Shown here piece after piece: positions 6,607 through 18,400 of a stretch of 49,214 bases of DNA. Numbering within the stretch: position 1 is the first letter of the stretch; the number at the start of each line of letters is the position of its first letter. The stretch is from a virus, in IMG/VR virus record IMGVR_UViG_3300046787_000030, positions 1 to 49,214 of that record; one strand, given 5' to 3'. The notes under the pieces were generated by a model, which was given only the letters and a program-made list of their open reading frames with translations, was not told the origin of the DNA and ran no database searches. Made by a program: the position numbers and the translations under genes.

Positions 6607-9600
6607 ATGGCTGATATCGAGTCAAATATTGATATTAATATTAATGCTGATCAAGCATTAGCTTCTATCAAGCGACTTCAGGCAGAGATATCAGCCTTTC
6701 ACCAAGCCATGTCGAAGGGCAGTGCTAAGGCCGCCCAGGAAGCTGCACTACTACAGCAGCAGCTCGTAAACTCAATTAATGCTACTGGCAAGTTCTCTGC
6801 AACAATGCAGACTGTATCTACAAGTACAGAATCTTTTACTACAGCACTTGAAAAGAACAAGCTGTCCATGGGGCAGTACTTTAAATATGCCGTTGCGTCA
6901 ACACAGGGTTTTGGCAAGGTATTCCGTACCGAGTTTGACACCATTGAAAAGGTTGCTCGTGAAAGAGTAAAGACCCTACAGACTCAGTACATCAAACTTG
7001 GTAGAGATGCTAACGGAGCCATGAAGGCTATTTCCGTTAGACCTCTTGCTTTAGATATGGAAGACCTTGGTACCAAGGTTGCCATTACAGCACAGAAGCA
7101 ACAGCTATTAAATCAGCTTCTCAAGCAGGGATCTACAAACCTACTTAACTTTGGTAAGAACACTCAGTGGGCTGGCCGTCAGCTCATGGTTGGTTTTACA
7201 GTTCCACTAACAATCTTCGGTGCCACAGCAGCCAGAGAGTTCATGAAGCTAGAAGAGCAGGCAATTAGATTTAAGCGTGTCTACGGCGACAGTATGACTC
7301 CGTCAGATGAAACTGACAAGATGATTCAGCAGATTCGTGACCTATCCTCTGAGTTTACTAAGTATGGCGTATCTGTAGAAAAGACAATGTCTCTTGCAGC
7401 AGATGCAGCTGCAATGGGTAAGCAGGGTGCAGACCTCATTGCCCAGGTAACAGAAGCAAATAAGCTAGCCGTTCTCGGTGGGGTAGACCAGGCAGCAGCA
7501 CTTGAAACTACTACATCACTAACTAACGCATTTGGTGTAGCTGCAGATCAGCTATCTGGAAAGATCAACTTCCTTAACGCAGTTGAAAACCAGACAGTTA
7601 CATCGATTGAAGACTTAACAGAGGCCATACCAAAGGCTGGTCCAGTTGTACAGCAGCTAGGTGGAGACGTAGAAGACCTAGCATTCTTCCTGACAGCAAT
7701 GAAGGAAGGTGGAATCGATGCAGCAGAAGGTGCAAACGCACTAAAGTCTGGTCTTGCTTCGATGATTAATCCAACAAAGGAAGCTACAGATCAGCTCGGT
7801 AGCATGGGGATTAACCTTAAGGCTATTGTTGATAACAACGCTGGCAATGTAAAGAACATGGTTACTGGTCTAGCAACAGAGCTAGACACCCTAACAAGCA
7901 TTGACAGAGCAAAGGCAATTGAGACACTCTTCGGTAAGTTCCAGTTCGCACGTATGTCAACACTATTCCAAAACGTAATTGCAGAGGGTAGCCAAGCATC
8001 AAGAGTTCTAGAACTAACTAATGCATCAACACAAGAACTAGCTATTCTAGCTGAGCGAGAAATGAAGAGAATTGAAGATTCTCCAATGTATAAGTTCCAG
8101 AAGGTCATGGAAGATCTGAAGGCAACGTTGGCACCAATTGGTGAGGCATTCCTTAAGGCTGTTACTCCAATTATTGAATGGGGTAGCGGTGTTCTAAAGT
8201 CATTCAACAATATGGGTGAAGGTGCCAAGCAGTTCCTAACCATTGCTGTAGCAGCTATTGCAGGTCTAGGTCCAGTGCTTCTAATGACATTTGGTCTTAT
8301 GGCTAACGGTATCGCTAACATCATTAAGATGTTTGGTGTGATGGGTGGCCTCTTTGGAAAGCTAAGCGGTCAGTCAACTACCCTTGGTCTAGATACTCAG
8401 TACATGACACAAGAGCAGCTAGAGGCTGCAGCTGTAGCGTCATCACTCAACCAGACACACCAAAGCTTAGTTCAAACATTCACATCTGAGGCAACTGCCG
8501 TAAATGCTCTTGCTGGTGCATATAGAAATGCAGCTGTTGCAATTCAGGGCGTACAGCGTCCAATGATGCCTGCTGCTCCAATGCCAGGTGCTGGTGGAAC
8601 AAAGAAGTACGCCAACGGTGTTTATTCTGTTCCTGGTCCAAAGGGTGCTGGTGACATTGTTCCTGCCATGCTTGCTCCTGGAGAAGCAGTCATCCCTGCA
8701 GATAAGGCAGATAAGTATCGTGGATTAATCCAGGGTATCATTGGTGGAAAGATTCCAGGATTTGCAGAGGGCGAAGTAAAGGTAAATGCTCCAAAGGGTG
8801 CAGGATTCAATCAGTCGCACTTCTCTGGCTCAAGTAGAATGACTGGGCAGGAGTTGTTGGATTGGTCGGCAACACAGCCAGAAAGCGTTCAGATAAAGCT
8901 TCGTAAAAAATTAGATGATCAGCTGAAATACTTTGCTAATGAGCAAGAGATGCTTGCGTATGAGTTCCAGACATATACAAATGAAGTTGTTAACATGTCT
9001 GCAGATATCAATAATAGACTTGGTCAGAGTAGCACTGGGAATGAAAAGGCTGTAGTCCCAGCTGGAGAGATAAAGGCAGATTTTTCTAGAACTAGAGAGC
9101 AGGCACATGGTGAGGCAGCCAGACTTATGGAAGAGGCTGGAGTACCAGCTGACAGAATTAAGCAGGTACTAGGACAGCTTGCAGATGAGATTGATTCAGG
9201 TCTCACCGCATTTGGTGATGAAGTTGAAATGACTGGCGATGACCTCGATGCTGTTATATCGTCAGCGTACGATAGAGTGCAGGCCACCAGTTCAGAGCTT
9301 GACGCAGCTCGAACAAAGATGGGAAAAACTAGTGGATTCTTGAGTGCTAGACCTGGACATAATACAAGAGTTGGAGTAACAACAGACGAATCTCCTACCA
9401 CGTTCTATCAAGACAGAAGAGAAGAAAATAAGGCAGCAGCTGAGAGGTACTCCGATAGAACTCCAGTTTTTGCCGACAAGGCTTCCATCAACTTTGCTGG
9501 ATCTCAGGCAAGACAAGACAAACAATTATTCCAGGACCTAGCAGAGGTTGATAGACAAGCAGCGATAGATATTGTTAATGCACAAAAAGAAGATAGAGTT

Positions 9601-12600
9601 TCTATGTTGCGTGAGGCTGCCGCTAAGGCAGGGCTTGGCACACCAGGAACTTCAGGAGCAACAGCCGTAACCCCACGACAAGACGCCGTTGACGATGTTA
9701 AAGAGTATCAGACCACAGTTGAGGCACAGACACCAGAAGATCTATATCCAAAGATTGGACGAAAGAGAAATAGTCCACACGAGCAGGTAGGCAAGGATGC
9801 TAAGGACGATGTAGAAGAGTACCAAAGAGTTGCTGACAAGGAAGCTAAAAAGGCAGGAAGGAAGTCTGGTGGCAAAATTGACCCAGCTGCCGCTCAGCGT
9901 ATACGTGACGAAGTAAAAGCAGCACAGGCAGAAGAAGATAGACGACTTGGAATCTCAGCTGGCGGTCCAGCCCCAGTAGTAGTTCCACCAAGAAAGCCAA
10001 AAACTCTTGTAACTGGCGAAGTTGCAATGACAGATGTTGAGAATGCAACAAGGCGTGGACAGCGTGAGTCTGGAATGCTAGATGGCTCTGGTAGTCCAAC
10101 TGCAGATAGAATTGCAGCAAAACTTTCTGGCGGACTTGATTGGGTACGTGGCAAGGCACCAAAGCTAGCTGCTGTAATCGATAACAAACTTAATGATCTA
10201 GATAAGATGCTTGACCTTGAGGGTAGACACCAAGCAGAAGCAGAAGCTGTACAGAAGCGTGCAATTATTGCACAAGAAAAGGTAGCCTTAGCGTTAGAGG
10301 CAGAAGCAGCACGTATGTCGGCTGCAGGAGAGACTGGCCCTGTTTCTGTAGACCCATCCAAGGTACTAAGCAGAAAAGAACTTCTTGCATATGAAAAAGC
10401 ACAAGAAGATGAAAAGATAAGAAACCAAAAAGATTTAGCACGACAGAAGAGACAAAAGAGAGCTCAGGCAATTGGAACTGCAGGTGCTGTTGCGTCTACG
10501 GCAATAGGTATGATGTCTATGGCTGGCGGAGATCTTGGAAACTTTGCACAGGCTGTTGGCCCAGCCGTACTTGCATTCTCTACTGTCGGTCCAATGCTAG
10601 CAGCAATGCCACCGCAGGCTGCAATTGCGGTTGGTGCTATTGGAGCTTTGGTTGCAGCATTTGTAGCAATTAAGACAAACCTAGATAACATAAGATCAGA
10701 AGCAATGAAGACAGCAGAAGCTCTAGGTACAAGTGAGGTTGCACTTAGAAAGTATGCAGAGTTTGCAAACAAGGTAACTGCTGGTGAAATTAAAGATAGA
10801 GAACGTGCAGCTCAGGCTACAGGCTATGGCGTGCAGACTGGTAAGGGATCTTTTGGTCTATCATTTATGCAGTCTGAGCAGGGTAAGGGACTTTTAGAAT
10901 CTGTAAAGACAGCTAAAAAAGGTGGCATGGATACCCAGTCAATGATGGTTAATCAGATGATGGCAGCCGTATCCTCTGGTGCATTAGACATTACACAGGC
11001 ACGTAGCGTTATTGCCCAGCTTGCTACAGAAATGGGTGACTATGATTTTGGTATTAAGGTTAATGGAGAGCTAAGTAACATTCTTGGTCCAAATGGAGAA
11101 AATATCCTAAAGGATCCAATCGGTGTTCGTGTGAGAATGATCGATGAAAGAAACTCACAGCTAAATAAGGGTGCTAACAGAATCAGTGAGGTGGCTGCTG
11201 GCGGTGCATCGGCACAAACTGCCCTCGGGGGTGTAGTAGCAGGAGCTGGTGCTATTGCAGGAATAACTGGTGCAACTGCTGGCATGATTGCATTTGGTGG
11301 TGCGGTAACTGGTGCAGCACTAGGAACATCTTCTATAGCTGCAACATTCTTAGGACTTTCTGCAGCAGCTGGTCCAATCGGTCTTGCTGTTGCTGGAGTA
11401 GCAGCACTTGGTCTTGGGGTATGGGCAGCATACGACGGAACACAAAAACTCGAATCGGCATCAGCAGCCTATGTGGCACAAGGTGTAATGGCACTACAGA
11501 ACAACCAAGAGATTCTAGACTCTCTTGACATTGAATACCAGAAGAAGATTGAGATTGCTAAGGCTGCAGGAGATCAGGCTGAAGCCGAAAGACTTACAAA
11601 TGAATACCTAAATGGTCGCAATGAAGTTCTAGCTGCAAATGCAAGAACTATGACTAGCATGTCAGATAGCTTTGCAGGTGCTGACTTTGCTGCAAGAGGT
11701 GCAATGGGACGCTCTCTGGACACAGCAATTGAAAATACCTACAAAGACGATGCACTAGCTCAGATGACAGCTATTGAGGCTAGAAACCAAATTGTTGCAG
11801 CTACAGCAGATACCCAGCAGGGAAACAAGAACGAATACACCATGAAGCTTATGCTTGCTTCTGGAGACGTAGACCCTGGCCTAATGCTAAGCCTTGTAGA
11901 AACATTCAAAGACAGCGAAGCAGACATGACTGCTATGGTCACCTACATGACCAACCTTGGCACAGCCGAAGGTGCAAGATTGATGAAGACAATTGGTGCC
12001 TTCCAAAATGCAGATGGAACGCCAAACACTCAAGCTCAGAAGACATTCACTGCAAACTTTGTTGAAGGAAAAGCACCAGAAGAAACAAAGAAGTATCTTG
12101 ATTTGTTTGAAGAGATCTCCAAGGGCGAGTCTGCTGGTCTAGAAATTGGTGCTGCACTAAACTTCTATAATGAAGATCCTGCAGCCGCAGAGGAAGCCGC
12201 AGATCAGTTGGCTCAGCTAAGAGAGCAAGCTAAGCAAGGTCCAATATCTCTTGACTATATTGTTACTCTTTACGGACAAGAAGTAGGCGACATTATTGCT
12301 AGCAACCAGGCCTACTTTGAGAGTTTGCCACCAGATCAGCAGGTTGTTTATACCACTGTGCTTAAGACAGTTAGAATTGGTGTTGGTGCTGCAGGCGATA
12401 AGACAGACGACCGCAAGGCATATATTAACTGGGCAAAGGCACAGGGATATACTGTAAGCGGTAAGGGTGGAACTCAGAGCTGGAACGATGCATCTACAGA
12501 AAACCAGTACATAAACCAAAAGGCAGAAGAAGTAACTAAGGCCAATATGGCTGCACAGCAGGCTCAGGAGGCAGCTGCAGACACTGGCCCAGCAGCTGGT

Positions 12601-14826
12601 GGTGGTGGAGGCGGACCACAGAGCTCAATGCTTGATGACCTACTCAAAAAGCTAAAGCAAGTTCAGATGAATGCTCTTGAAGTAACAAAGGGCTGGGCTG
12701 CATCTAGAACTGCACTAGATAACCTATTCCCAGGTGGTGGAAGTAATTCTCCGTTTAATGGTATCGAACAGGCAATGCGTAGACTCGGTGCCAATGAGCC
12801 ACTAATTAATCTTATTGCTGGTATGGATCCAGATGAGTTTAAGAAGCGTAAGGACGAGCTCTTCACGTTTGACGAGAATGGTAACATTGCTGGTTTTAGA
12901 GAGAGCCTTCTCTCCATCTCAGCAGCACTACGATCAATTGCATTTGGTGAGTTCCAGAGTAAGCAGCAGAAATCAATAGCTACAGTAAACGACCAGTCAG
13001 TTGCAATGCGTAAGCTTGTGTCTGTCGGGATGTCGACTGCTGACGCATATGCTATTGTTTCAGATGCCACAATGGCTGCCTCTATCGCACAGGAATCAAA
13101 TCTAGACATTGTAAGACAGTCTGTAGCTCTATACAGAGAGTCTGAAAAGGCAATTAAGGATCAGGCCGCAGCTCAGGCGGTAGCAAGCAAAAACCAGCAG
13201 ACAGTAGACAAGAGAGCACTAACATCTTTTCTAGCTGCAAATGCAGGCAACTACACAGACAAGCAGATGCAGGCAATTCTATCCGATGAAAACCTACAGC
13301 GTCTAGTACTTACCCCAGGCATTGACCCAGCTACCCTAGAGCAAGCTCTAAAGGATGCAGAGAACGCAGCAGACCTAGAAATTGATGTAAAGAAGCTAAC
13401 CCTTAAGGGCATGGAAGAAATCTTTAATGATGGATTCAGCAAGGCTATGGAAGCCTTTGCAGCTCAGGAGCAGGCTATTGACATTAAGTTTAAAGCTAAG
13501 ACTGACCCACTAAACGATATAATTACTGCTGCTCAGCAAGCCATTGAAGATATTCAGAACCGTGCTGGCGGCATGGATGACCTTGAGGCTGATCTAACTA
13601 GAATCGGTGAAAAGGAAAAGGAAATCAATGATAAGTACACTGAGCGAAATGAAGCACTAGACAAGGTAAGAACTGCTAATGAAGCACTAGTCTCACAGCA
13701 GAAGGCTCAGCTTACACTTGCAGATGCTCTTTCTCAGGGTGATATTTCTGCAGCAGCCAAGGCAGTACAAGACCAGCGTGCACAGGCATCATCTGATGCA
13801 ATTGCAAACCAGCAGAAGATTCTAGACTCTGCAAGGCAGCTTGAGCTTGACAACCTAGTTGGGCAGATGGGTCTAACTAGAAAGCAAATTGAAGAGCAGA
13901 TTCTATCGCTAAGAACTCAAATCTTCAACATAGAAGAGCAGATGATTGAACCAGCAACTCGACAGATTGCATTGCTTGACCGACAGAAAAAGATCGAGAT
14001 TGATAGTCTTACCGTACTTGGAAAGACAAAGCAGGAATGGCAGAATATCAAGGCTAAGATTGAACTTGCTAAGACTAGCAGCAAGGAATACAAAGAAGCC
14101 ATGGAGCAGGCACTTGGTGTTGTCCAGGGTATTCTTGATAAATGGACAGAGATTGAAAAACCTAAGACTACAGTACACACGATTATTACAAGAAACATTA
14201 CTGAGGGTGACCCTGCTGGTAACATTGGTGTAAGCGGAGATACTGTTGGTGGTCCAGGCTCTGGATCAGAACAAGAGACTGGAGCCCCAGGCGGAGGTCC
14301 AGGAGGAGCAGCTGCATCTGGTAAGAAGACTAGCTCTCAGTGGAACTCTATGGCTGGATCAAGCGACTATGCCAACCTAAGTAAGCGTTGGAAGGCCATG
14401 CAGGATGTAACAAATCCAATGGGACAGCCTAGAATTCAAGTACAAAAGCTCTGGGATGAATATGTCTGGTGGAACAAGACAGCTAATACACCAATGAAGC
14501 AAAAGAAGATTGCTGACTTGAAGGCTGGCTTCACAAAGTACGGATACAACACTGGTGGTTTAATTTCTGGAATTGGAAACAAGGACAAAATAAGTGCCAT
14601 GCTTACTCCAGGAGAGTTTGTAATCACAAAGCCAGCTGTACAGGCATTCGGGGCATCAAACCTAAGCGACATAAACAACGGAAAATTCTCAACTGGTTCC
14701 ATGTATAATAATACTTATAACATTAGTGTGGATGTCCGAGACGGAAATGCAAACAACATTGCGAAGGCAGTTGTGGCACAAATCAAGCAAGCAGACTCAC
14801 AGCGAATTAGAGGAAATAGGTTTTAA
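6607..14826 (+). CDS. Tape measure protein (TP901-like)
   Basis: At 2739 residues this is the largest gene. It sets tail length by spanning the tube lumen and probably helps DNA entry. Residues ~195-410 match the TP901-type tape-measure core (QLMVGFTVPLTIFGATAARE, YGVSVEKTMSLAADAAAMGK, a GGVDQAAALETTTSLTNAFG stretch). Hydrophobic, membrane-like segments lie near residues 548-582, 1291-1356 and 1538-1610. The PAMLxPGE-VI motif typical of tape measures occurs twice, near 685 and 2667. Long Ala/Gln/Glu-rich coiled-coil regions fill the rest. The usual ~1.5 angstrom per residue predicts a tail around 410 nm. No lysozyme or peptidase motif was recognised. Confidence 0.95.
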   Translation: MADIESNIDININADQALASIKRLQAEISAFHQAMSKGSAKAAQEAALLQQQLVNSINATGKFSATMQTVSTSTESFTTALEKNKLSMGQYFKYAVASTQGFGKVFRTEFDTIEKVARERVKTLQTQYIKLGRDANGAMKAISVRPLALDMEDLGTKVAITAQKQQLLNQLLKQGSTNLLNFGKNTQWAGRQLMVGFTVPLTIFGATAAREFMKLEEQAIRFKRVYGDSMTPSDETDKMIQQIRDLSSEFTKYGVSVEKTMSLAADAAAMGKQGADLIAQVTEANKLAVLGGVDQAAALETTTSLTNAFGVAADQLSGKINFLNAVENQTVTSIEDLTEAIPKAGPVVQQLGGDVEDLAFFLTAMKEGGIDAAEGANALKSGLASMINPTKEATDQLGSMGINLKAIVDNNAGNVKNMVTGLATELDTLTSIDRAKAIETLFGKFQFARMSTLFQNVIAEGSQASRVLELTNASTQELAILAEREMKRIEDSPMYKFQKVMEDLKATLAPIGEAFLKAVTPIIEWGSGVLKSFNNMGEGAKQFLTIAVAAIAGLGPVLLMTFGLMANGIANIIKMFGVMGGLFGKLSGQSTTLGLDTQYMTQEQLEAAAVASSLNQTHQSLVQTFTSEATAVNALAGAYRNAAVAIQGVQRPMMPAAPMPGAGGTKKYANGVYSVPGPKGAGDIVPAMLAPGEAVIPADKADKYRGLIQGIIGGKIPGFAEGEVKVNAPKGAGFNQSHFSGSSRMTGQELLDWSATQPESVQIKLRKKLDDQLKYFANEQEMLAYEFQTYTNEVVNMSADINNRLGQSSTGNEKAVVPAGEIKADFSRTREQAHGEAARLMEEAGVPADRIKQVLGQLADEIDSGLTAFGDEVEMTGDDLDAVISSAYDRVQATSSELDAARTKMGKTSGFLSARPGHNTRVGVTTDESPTTFYQDRREENKAAAERYSDRTPVFADKASINFAGSQARQDKQLFQDLAEVDRQAAIDIVNAQKEDRVSMLREAAAKAGLGTPGTSGATAVTPRQDAVDDVKEYQTTVEAQTPEDLYPKIGRKRNSPHEQVGKDAKDDVEEYQRVADKEAKKAGRKSGGKIDPAAAQRIRDEVKAAQAEEDRRLGISAGGPAPVVVPPRKPKTLVTGEVAMTDVENATRRGQRESGMLDGSGSPTADRIAAKLSGGLDWVRGKAPKLAAVIDNKLNDLDKMLDLEGRHQAEAEAVQKRAIIAQEKVALALEAEAARMSAAGETGPVSVDPSKVLSRKELLAYEKAQEDEKIRNQKDLARQKRQKRAQAIGTAGAVASTAIGMMSMAGGDLGNFAQAVGPAVLAFSTVGPMLAAMPPQAAIAVGAIGALVAAFVAIKTNLDNIRSEAMKTAEALGTSEVALRKYAEFANKVTAGEIKDRERAAQATGYGVQTGKGSFGLSFMQSEQGKGLLESVKTAKKGGMDTQSMMVNQMMAAVSSGALDITQARSVIAQLATEMGDYDFGIKVNGELSNILGPNGENILKDPIGVRVRMIDERNSQLNKGANRISEVAAGGASAQTALGGVVAGAGAIAGITGATAGMIAFGGAVTGAALGTSSIAATFLGLSAAAGPIGLAVAGVAALGLGVWAAYDGTQKLESASAAYVAQGVMALQNNQEILDSLDIEYQKKIEIAKAAGDQAEAERLTNEYLNGRNEVLAANARTMTSMSDSFAGADFAARGAMGRSLDTAIENTYKDDALAQMTAIEARNQIVAATADTQQGNKNEYTMKLMLASGDVDPGLMLSLVETFKDSEADMTAMVTYMTNLGTAEGARLMKTIGAFQNADGTPNTQAQKTFTANFVEGKAPEETKKYLDLFEEISKGESAGLEIGAALNFYNEDPAAAEEAADQLAQLREQAKQGPISLDYIVTLYGQEVGDIIASNQAYFESLPPDQQVVYTTVLKTVRIGVGAAGDKTDDRKAYINWAKAQGYTVSGKGGTQSWNDASTENQYINQKAEEVTKANMAAQQAQEAAADTGPAAGGGGGGPQSSMLDDLLKKLKQVQMNALEVTKGWAASRTALDNLFPGGGSNSPFNGIEQAMRRLGANEPLINLIAGMDPDEFKKRKDELFTFDENGNIAGFRESLLSISAALRSIAFGEFQSKQQKSIATVNDQSVAMRKLVSVGMSTADAYAIVSDATMAASIAQESNLDIVRQSVALYRESEKAIKDQAAAQAVASKNQQTVDKRALTSFLAANAGNYTDKQMQAILSDENLQRLVLTPGIDPATLEQALKDAENAADLEIDVKKLTLKGMEEIFNDGFSKAMEAFAAQEQAIDIKFKAKTDPLNDIITAAQQAIEDIQNRAGGMDDLEADLTRIGEKEKEINDKYTERNEALDKVRTANEALVSQQKAQLTLADALSQGDISAAAKAVQDQRAQASSDAIANQQKILDSARQLELDNLVGQMGLTRKQIEEQILSLRTQIFNIEEQMIEPATRQIALLDRQKKIEIDSLTVLGKTKQEWQNIKAKIELAKTSSKEYKEAMEQALGVVQGILDKWTEIEKPKTTVHTIITRNITEGDPAGNIGVSGDTVGGPGSGSEQETGAPGGGPGGAAASGKKTSSQWNSMAGSSDYANLSKRWKAMQDVTNPMGQPRIQVQKLWDEYVWWNKTANTPMKQKKIADLKAGFTKYGYNTGGLISGIGNKDKISAMLTPGEFVITKPAVQAFGASNLSDINNGKFSTGSMYNNTYNISVDVRDGNANNIAKAVVAQIKQADSQRIRGNRF

Positions 14827-15476
14827 TGTCACAAGTAGCATACCTGAAGGGTAGAACTAAATACCAGCGTCCACAGGCAATGCTATGGGCAAACAATCCT
14901 GGTTCCGTTGTTCTTTTTGACGAAGATCAAGGTAGCTACTATGTTCCTAATGGTCTTGAGGTTGGATCTGTAGATCACAATGGTGACGACAACTACTCTG
15001 GTGATGAATTCATAATCCTTTCTGACGATAACAGAAAAGACATAGACTTTAAGCCAGAGAGAATTGAAAAGCGTGAACGTACCATCAATGGAAGAATGCG
15101 TTCTTATCACATTGCTGACAAGCTTTCCATCACAACGTCCTGGGAGATGCTCCCATCACGCTCAGCTTCGCTCACACCAGCATTTAACTCAACAACTGGT
15201 ATAGAGTCAGACGCTGCTTTTATGTACACCACAGACGGCGGTGCAGGCGGTGTAGAGCTACTCGACTGGTACCAAAAGAACACTGGTTCTTTCTGGGTAT
15301 ATCTTTCATATGACAAGTATTCAAACTTCGGTAAGTCTGATGCTGCCTATGGAAACCTTGGAAAATACAGCCAGGTAGTAGAGGTATTCTTCTCAAGCTT
15401 TGACTATAGTGTAGTAAAGCGTGGCGGAACCAATCACGACTTCTGGAATGTTTCGGTAACACTGGAAGAGGTATAG
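14826..15476 (+). CDS. Distal tail-type minor tail protein
   Basis: A 216-residue beta-rich protein starting on the last base of the tape-measure stop (TAATG). It is the first gene after the tape measure, the normal place of the distal tail protein (Dit) that forms the hub at the tail tip. Visible features include IEKRERTINGRMRSYHIADKL and a C-terminal HDFWNVSVTLEEV, typical of a Dit-like beta sandwich end. There is no separate carbohydrate-binding insertion. It is followed after 1 nt by the large tail-tip gene. Confidence 0.65.
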   Translation: MSQVAYLKGRTKYQRPQAMLWANNPGSVVLFDEDQGSYYVPNGLEVGSVDHNGDDNYSGDEFIILSDDNRKDIDFKPERIEKRERTINGRMRSYHIADKLSITTSWEMLPSRSASLTPAFNSTTGIESDAAFMYTTDGGAGGVELLDWYQKNTGSFWVYLSYDKYSNFGKSDAAYGNLGKYSQVVEVFFSSFDYSVVKRGGTNHDFWNVSVTLEEV

Positions 15477-15477
15477 T

Positions 15478-18400
15478 ATGTTTACGAATACTAGCCTACA
15501 GGATCACCTTGAGACTTCATCATCTATTGGTGTTAGCTCTACCATCATTGCAGAATGGAACATGAATGTTGCTAATAATATTGCAAAGGTTGGTAACTAC
15601 AGATTCCGACCAACAGCAGAAGCTGTATCAGAAGATGGGGTATACAGACTGCTCCAGACATCGTATGATCCAAATGACGGTGGTCAAGATGCTTCTGTAG
15701 TTAAGTTTTACACTGGTGCTACAGATGCGGATGTGGTAATTGATGGTGGTATTGATAAGACAGAAACACCGCTAGCTTTTACATCTATTAAGGAAAAGGA
15801 AAAGCTCCTTTATTCCCTCGAAGACTGCCTCAATCGTTTTAGACCACGCTCTGGAATCAACAAGGCTAGATTCTTTGACGGTAAGTACGTACACCACGAC
15901 AACGTAGACATGACAAGTCGTCCAAGATACTATATGCCACACAAGGAAGATAACTTCAAGTATTGGTCATCATTTAGAACAGAAGACAACGTTGAACGAG
16001 GCATCTCAAAGAACTTTAACGGTAGATACTATATTGACGATGCTGCACCATTTGTTGTTTATGAGAATGAGATTCCTGTAAACAGAATCATTGTTAAGAT
16101 GCAGACAAATGTCGGTAGCGTAAACCTTGGACCATACACTAACTCTTACACAACATTCTCTGACCCACTATATGGTGATAACAATAAGACAACACCAGTG
16201 AGATGGAAGATCCAGTACCTTGATGGTAGCAGCTGGGTAGATGCAGTCTCTTTTGACGAGCTATCAACTAGAGAAGATGGCTCAGCTATCGTTAAGAGCG
16301 ATGGCTATGTAGAGGTATCCTACGGCCTAGTCGTTCCAGAAAAGTATTCCAATAGCTTTAAGATTGCTGGTGAGTACAGCTCTGCTAATGCCCTTCCAGT
16401 TTCAGCAAATATTGGTGATGCTTACCTAGTTAAAGAAACATCAACAGACATCGGAGACTTCTTCGTATGGGACGGCGACGGCTACGAGTCATTCCAACCA
16501 GTATATAACTGGCACATCAGTGATGATGTTGTAACCAACAAATCAAACTTTGCTACAGACCTCGTATCGCCAGAAACATTTATTGACCCAATAGACTCGA
16601 AGAGCAAGTACCGTGAGATACAGTATATCTCTGGCGTAAGAGTTGTTGCAGAAACAATGAACGTTGATGACTGTACATTCGATCTAATCGAAATGTCACC
16701 AAGACTAGCTGTAGATCTTTCTGACAAGGTAACTGACATCTCAATTACTAAGAGTGCTTCTGACCTAGGAACCAGCGGTATGCCAGTAGGGCAGATCCTG
16801 GCATCTACTGGAAAGATTAACCTCTTTGATTATGACAATGCATTTAGTGATACAAACATAGACAGTATCATCTCAGACGCATTCTCCCAGAACATTCAGA
16901 TCAAGATTTATGAAAACATTCTTAACGTTGGAGACCAGGACTTTTCTATTCCAGTTAAGACAATGTACACTGAGGGATTCCCAGAGTTAAATAAGCAGGA
17001 CAGATCAGTCTCTATGTCAATTAGAGATCTATTCTTTTATTTTGAATCTATCTCTGCACCACAGATTCTTATCCAGAACGCATCAGTAAGCTACGCAGTA
17101 TCTATGCTACTTGACTCAGCAGGGTTCTCGAACTATACATTCAGAAGAAACCCAGATGAAACAGAAGCAACGATCCCATACTTCTTTGTTGCACCAGACA
17201 AGAGTCTTGCTGAAGCACTACAGGACATCGCCATCTCAACTCAGACAGCAATGTTCTTTGATGAATACAACAACTTTGTAATGATGAGCAAAAACTATAT
17301 GATGCCTAGTATCGATGATAGGGCAACAGATATGACGCTCATTGGTTCAACAGACTTTACTGACGACGGCATCCTTGAGAACAAGGCAACGAATACAAAA
17401 CTAGCAAACATCATCAGCCTTAACTCTACAAGTAACAGCGTATACAACGATGGTTCTATTCGCTTTACTAATCGATACATCCAAAGATCATACAACTCTA
17501 TCAAGCAGGCTAGCAGAATTGACAGAGACAAGTCCTGGATCTACAAGCCAGTACTGCTTTGGGAAGTTGCTGGCACTGAAGCAACGAAGTCAAAGAATGA
17601 AGAGACAGCGTCACAGTCAACATACACGCTATCTGCAGTTCCCCTTAACTCAACACTTACGCAGGCGGTACCAGAGGTAGTTGCTGGTGTGCTAGTAAAT
17701 AACACTATGGACTTTGGCGATGCAGTCTACTGGATTGGTAGATACACTGGTTACTTCTATTCAAATGGTGAGGTTATCAAGTACGATGCTGTAGAATACA
17801 GCGTTCCAGGTACTGGAAATGTATGGATTAATAATGTTCAAGAGTACCAATCTTATTTCTCAAAAATACCATTCAATGGCAAGCTATACCCAACTGGTCT
17901 TGTAAGAATTTATGCCGAGCCAAACTACGAAGAGCGTGATGGAATAACTATTCTAAAGAACGGTAGCGTAGCAAAGCACGGTCGTGGACAGTTCGGTACG
18001 GCAGTAGCAACCCACACTGCTGGTCTAGATCCATACTGGTCAAATACAGACAAAGATACAGCACCAGTTAGAGGTCTAGACATGGAGTCTAAGTATCTAT
18101 TCTCTGGCGATACAGAGTTTGTCCTTTCTGGTGTTTATAGCGAACATGCAGATAAAGGTGATACAGAGTTAGCAGATAGAAAACTACCAGTTGTCATTAC
18201 TACTGTCAGTGGATCTCAAGTTCTAATGACACTAGCAGCCCATGGACTAATTAATGGCAGACAGGTTGTAGTAAGCACAACTGGAATTATGCACACTGGT
18301 TTAACTGAAGACACGATCTACTATGTCATAAACAAAACATCAGATACATTCCAGATATCAAAAACTCTGGGTGGTAGTCCAGTAGAGATAACAGAGGTTG

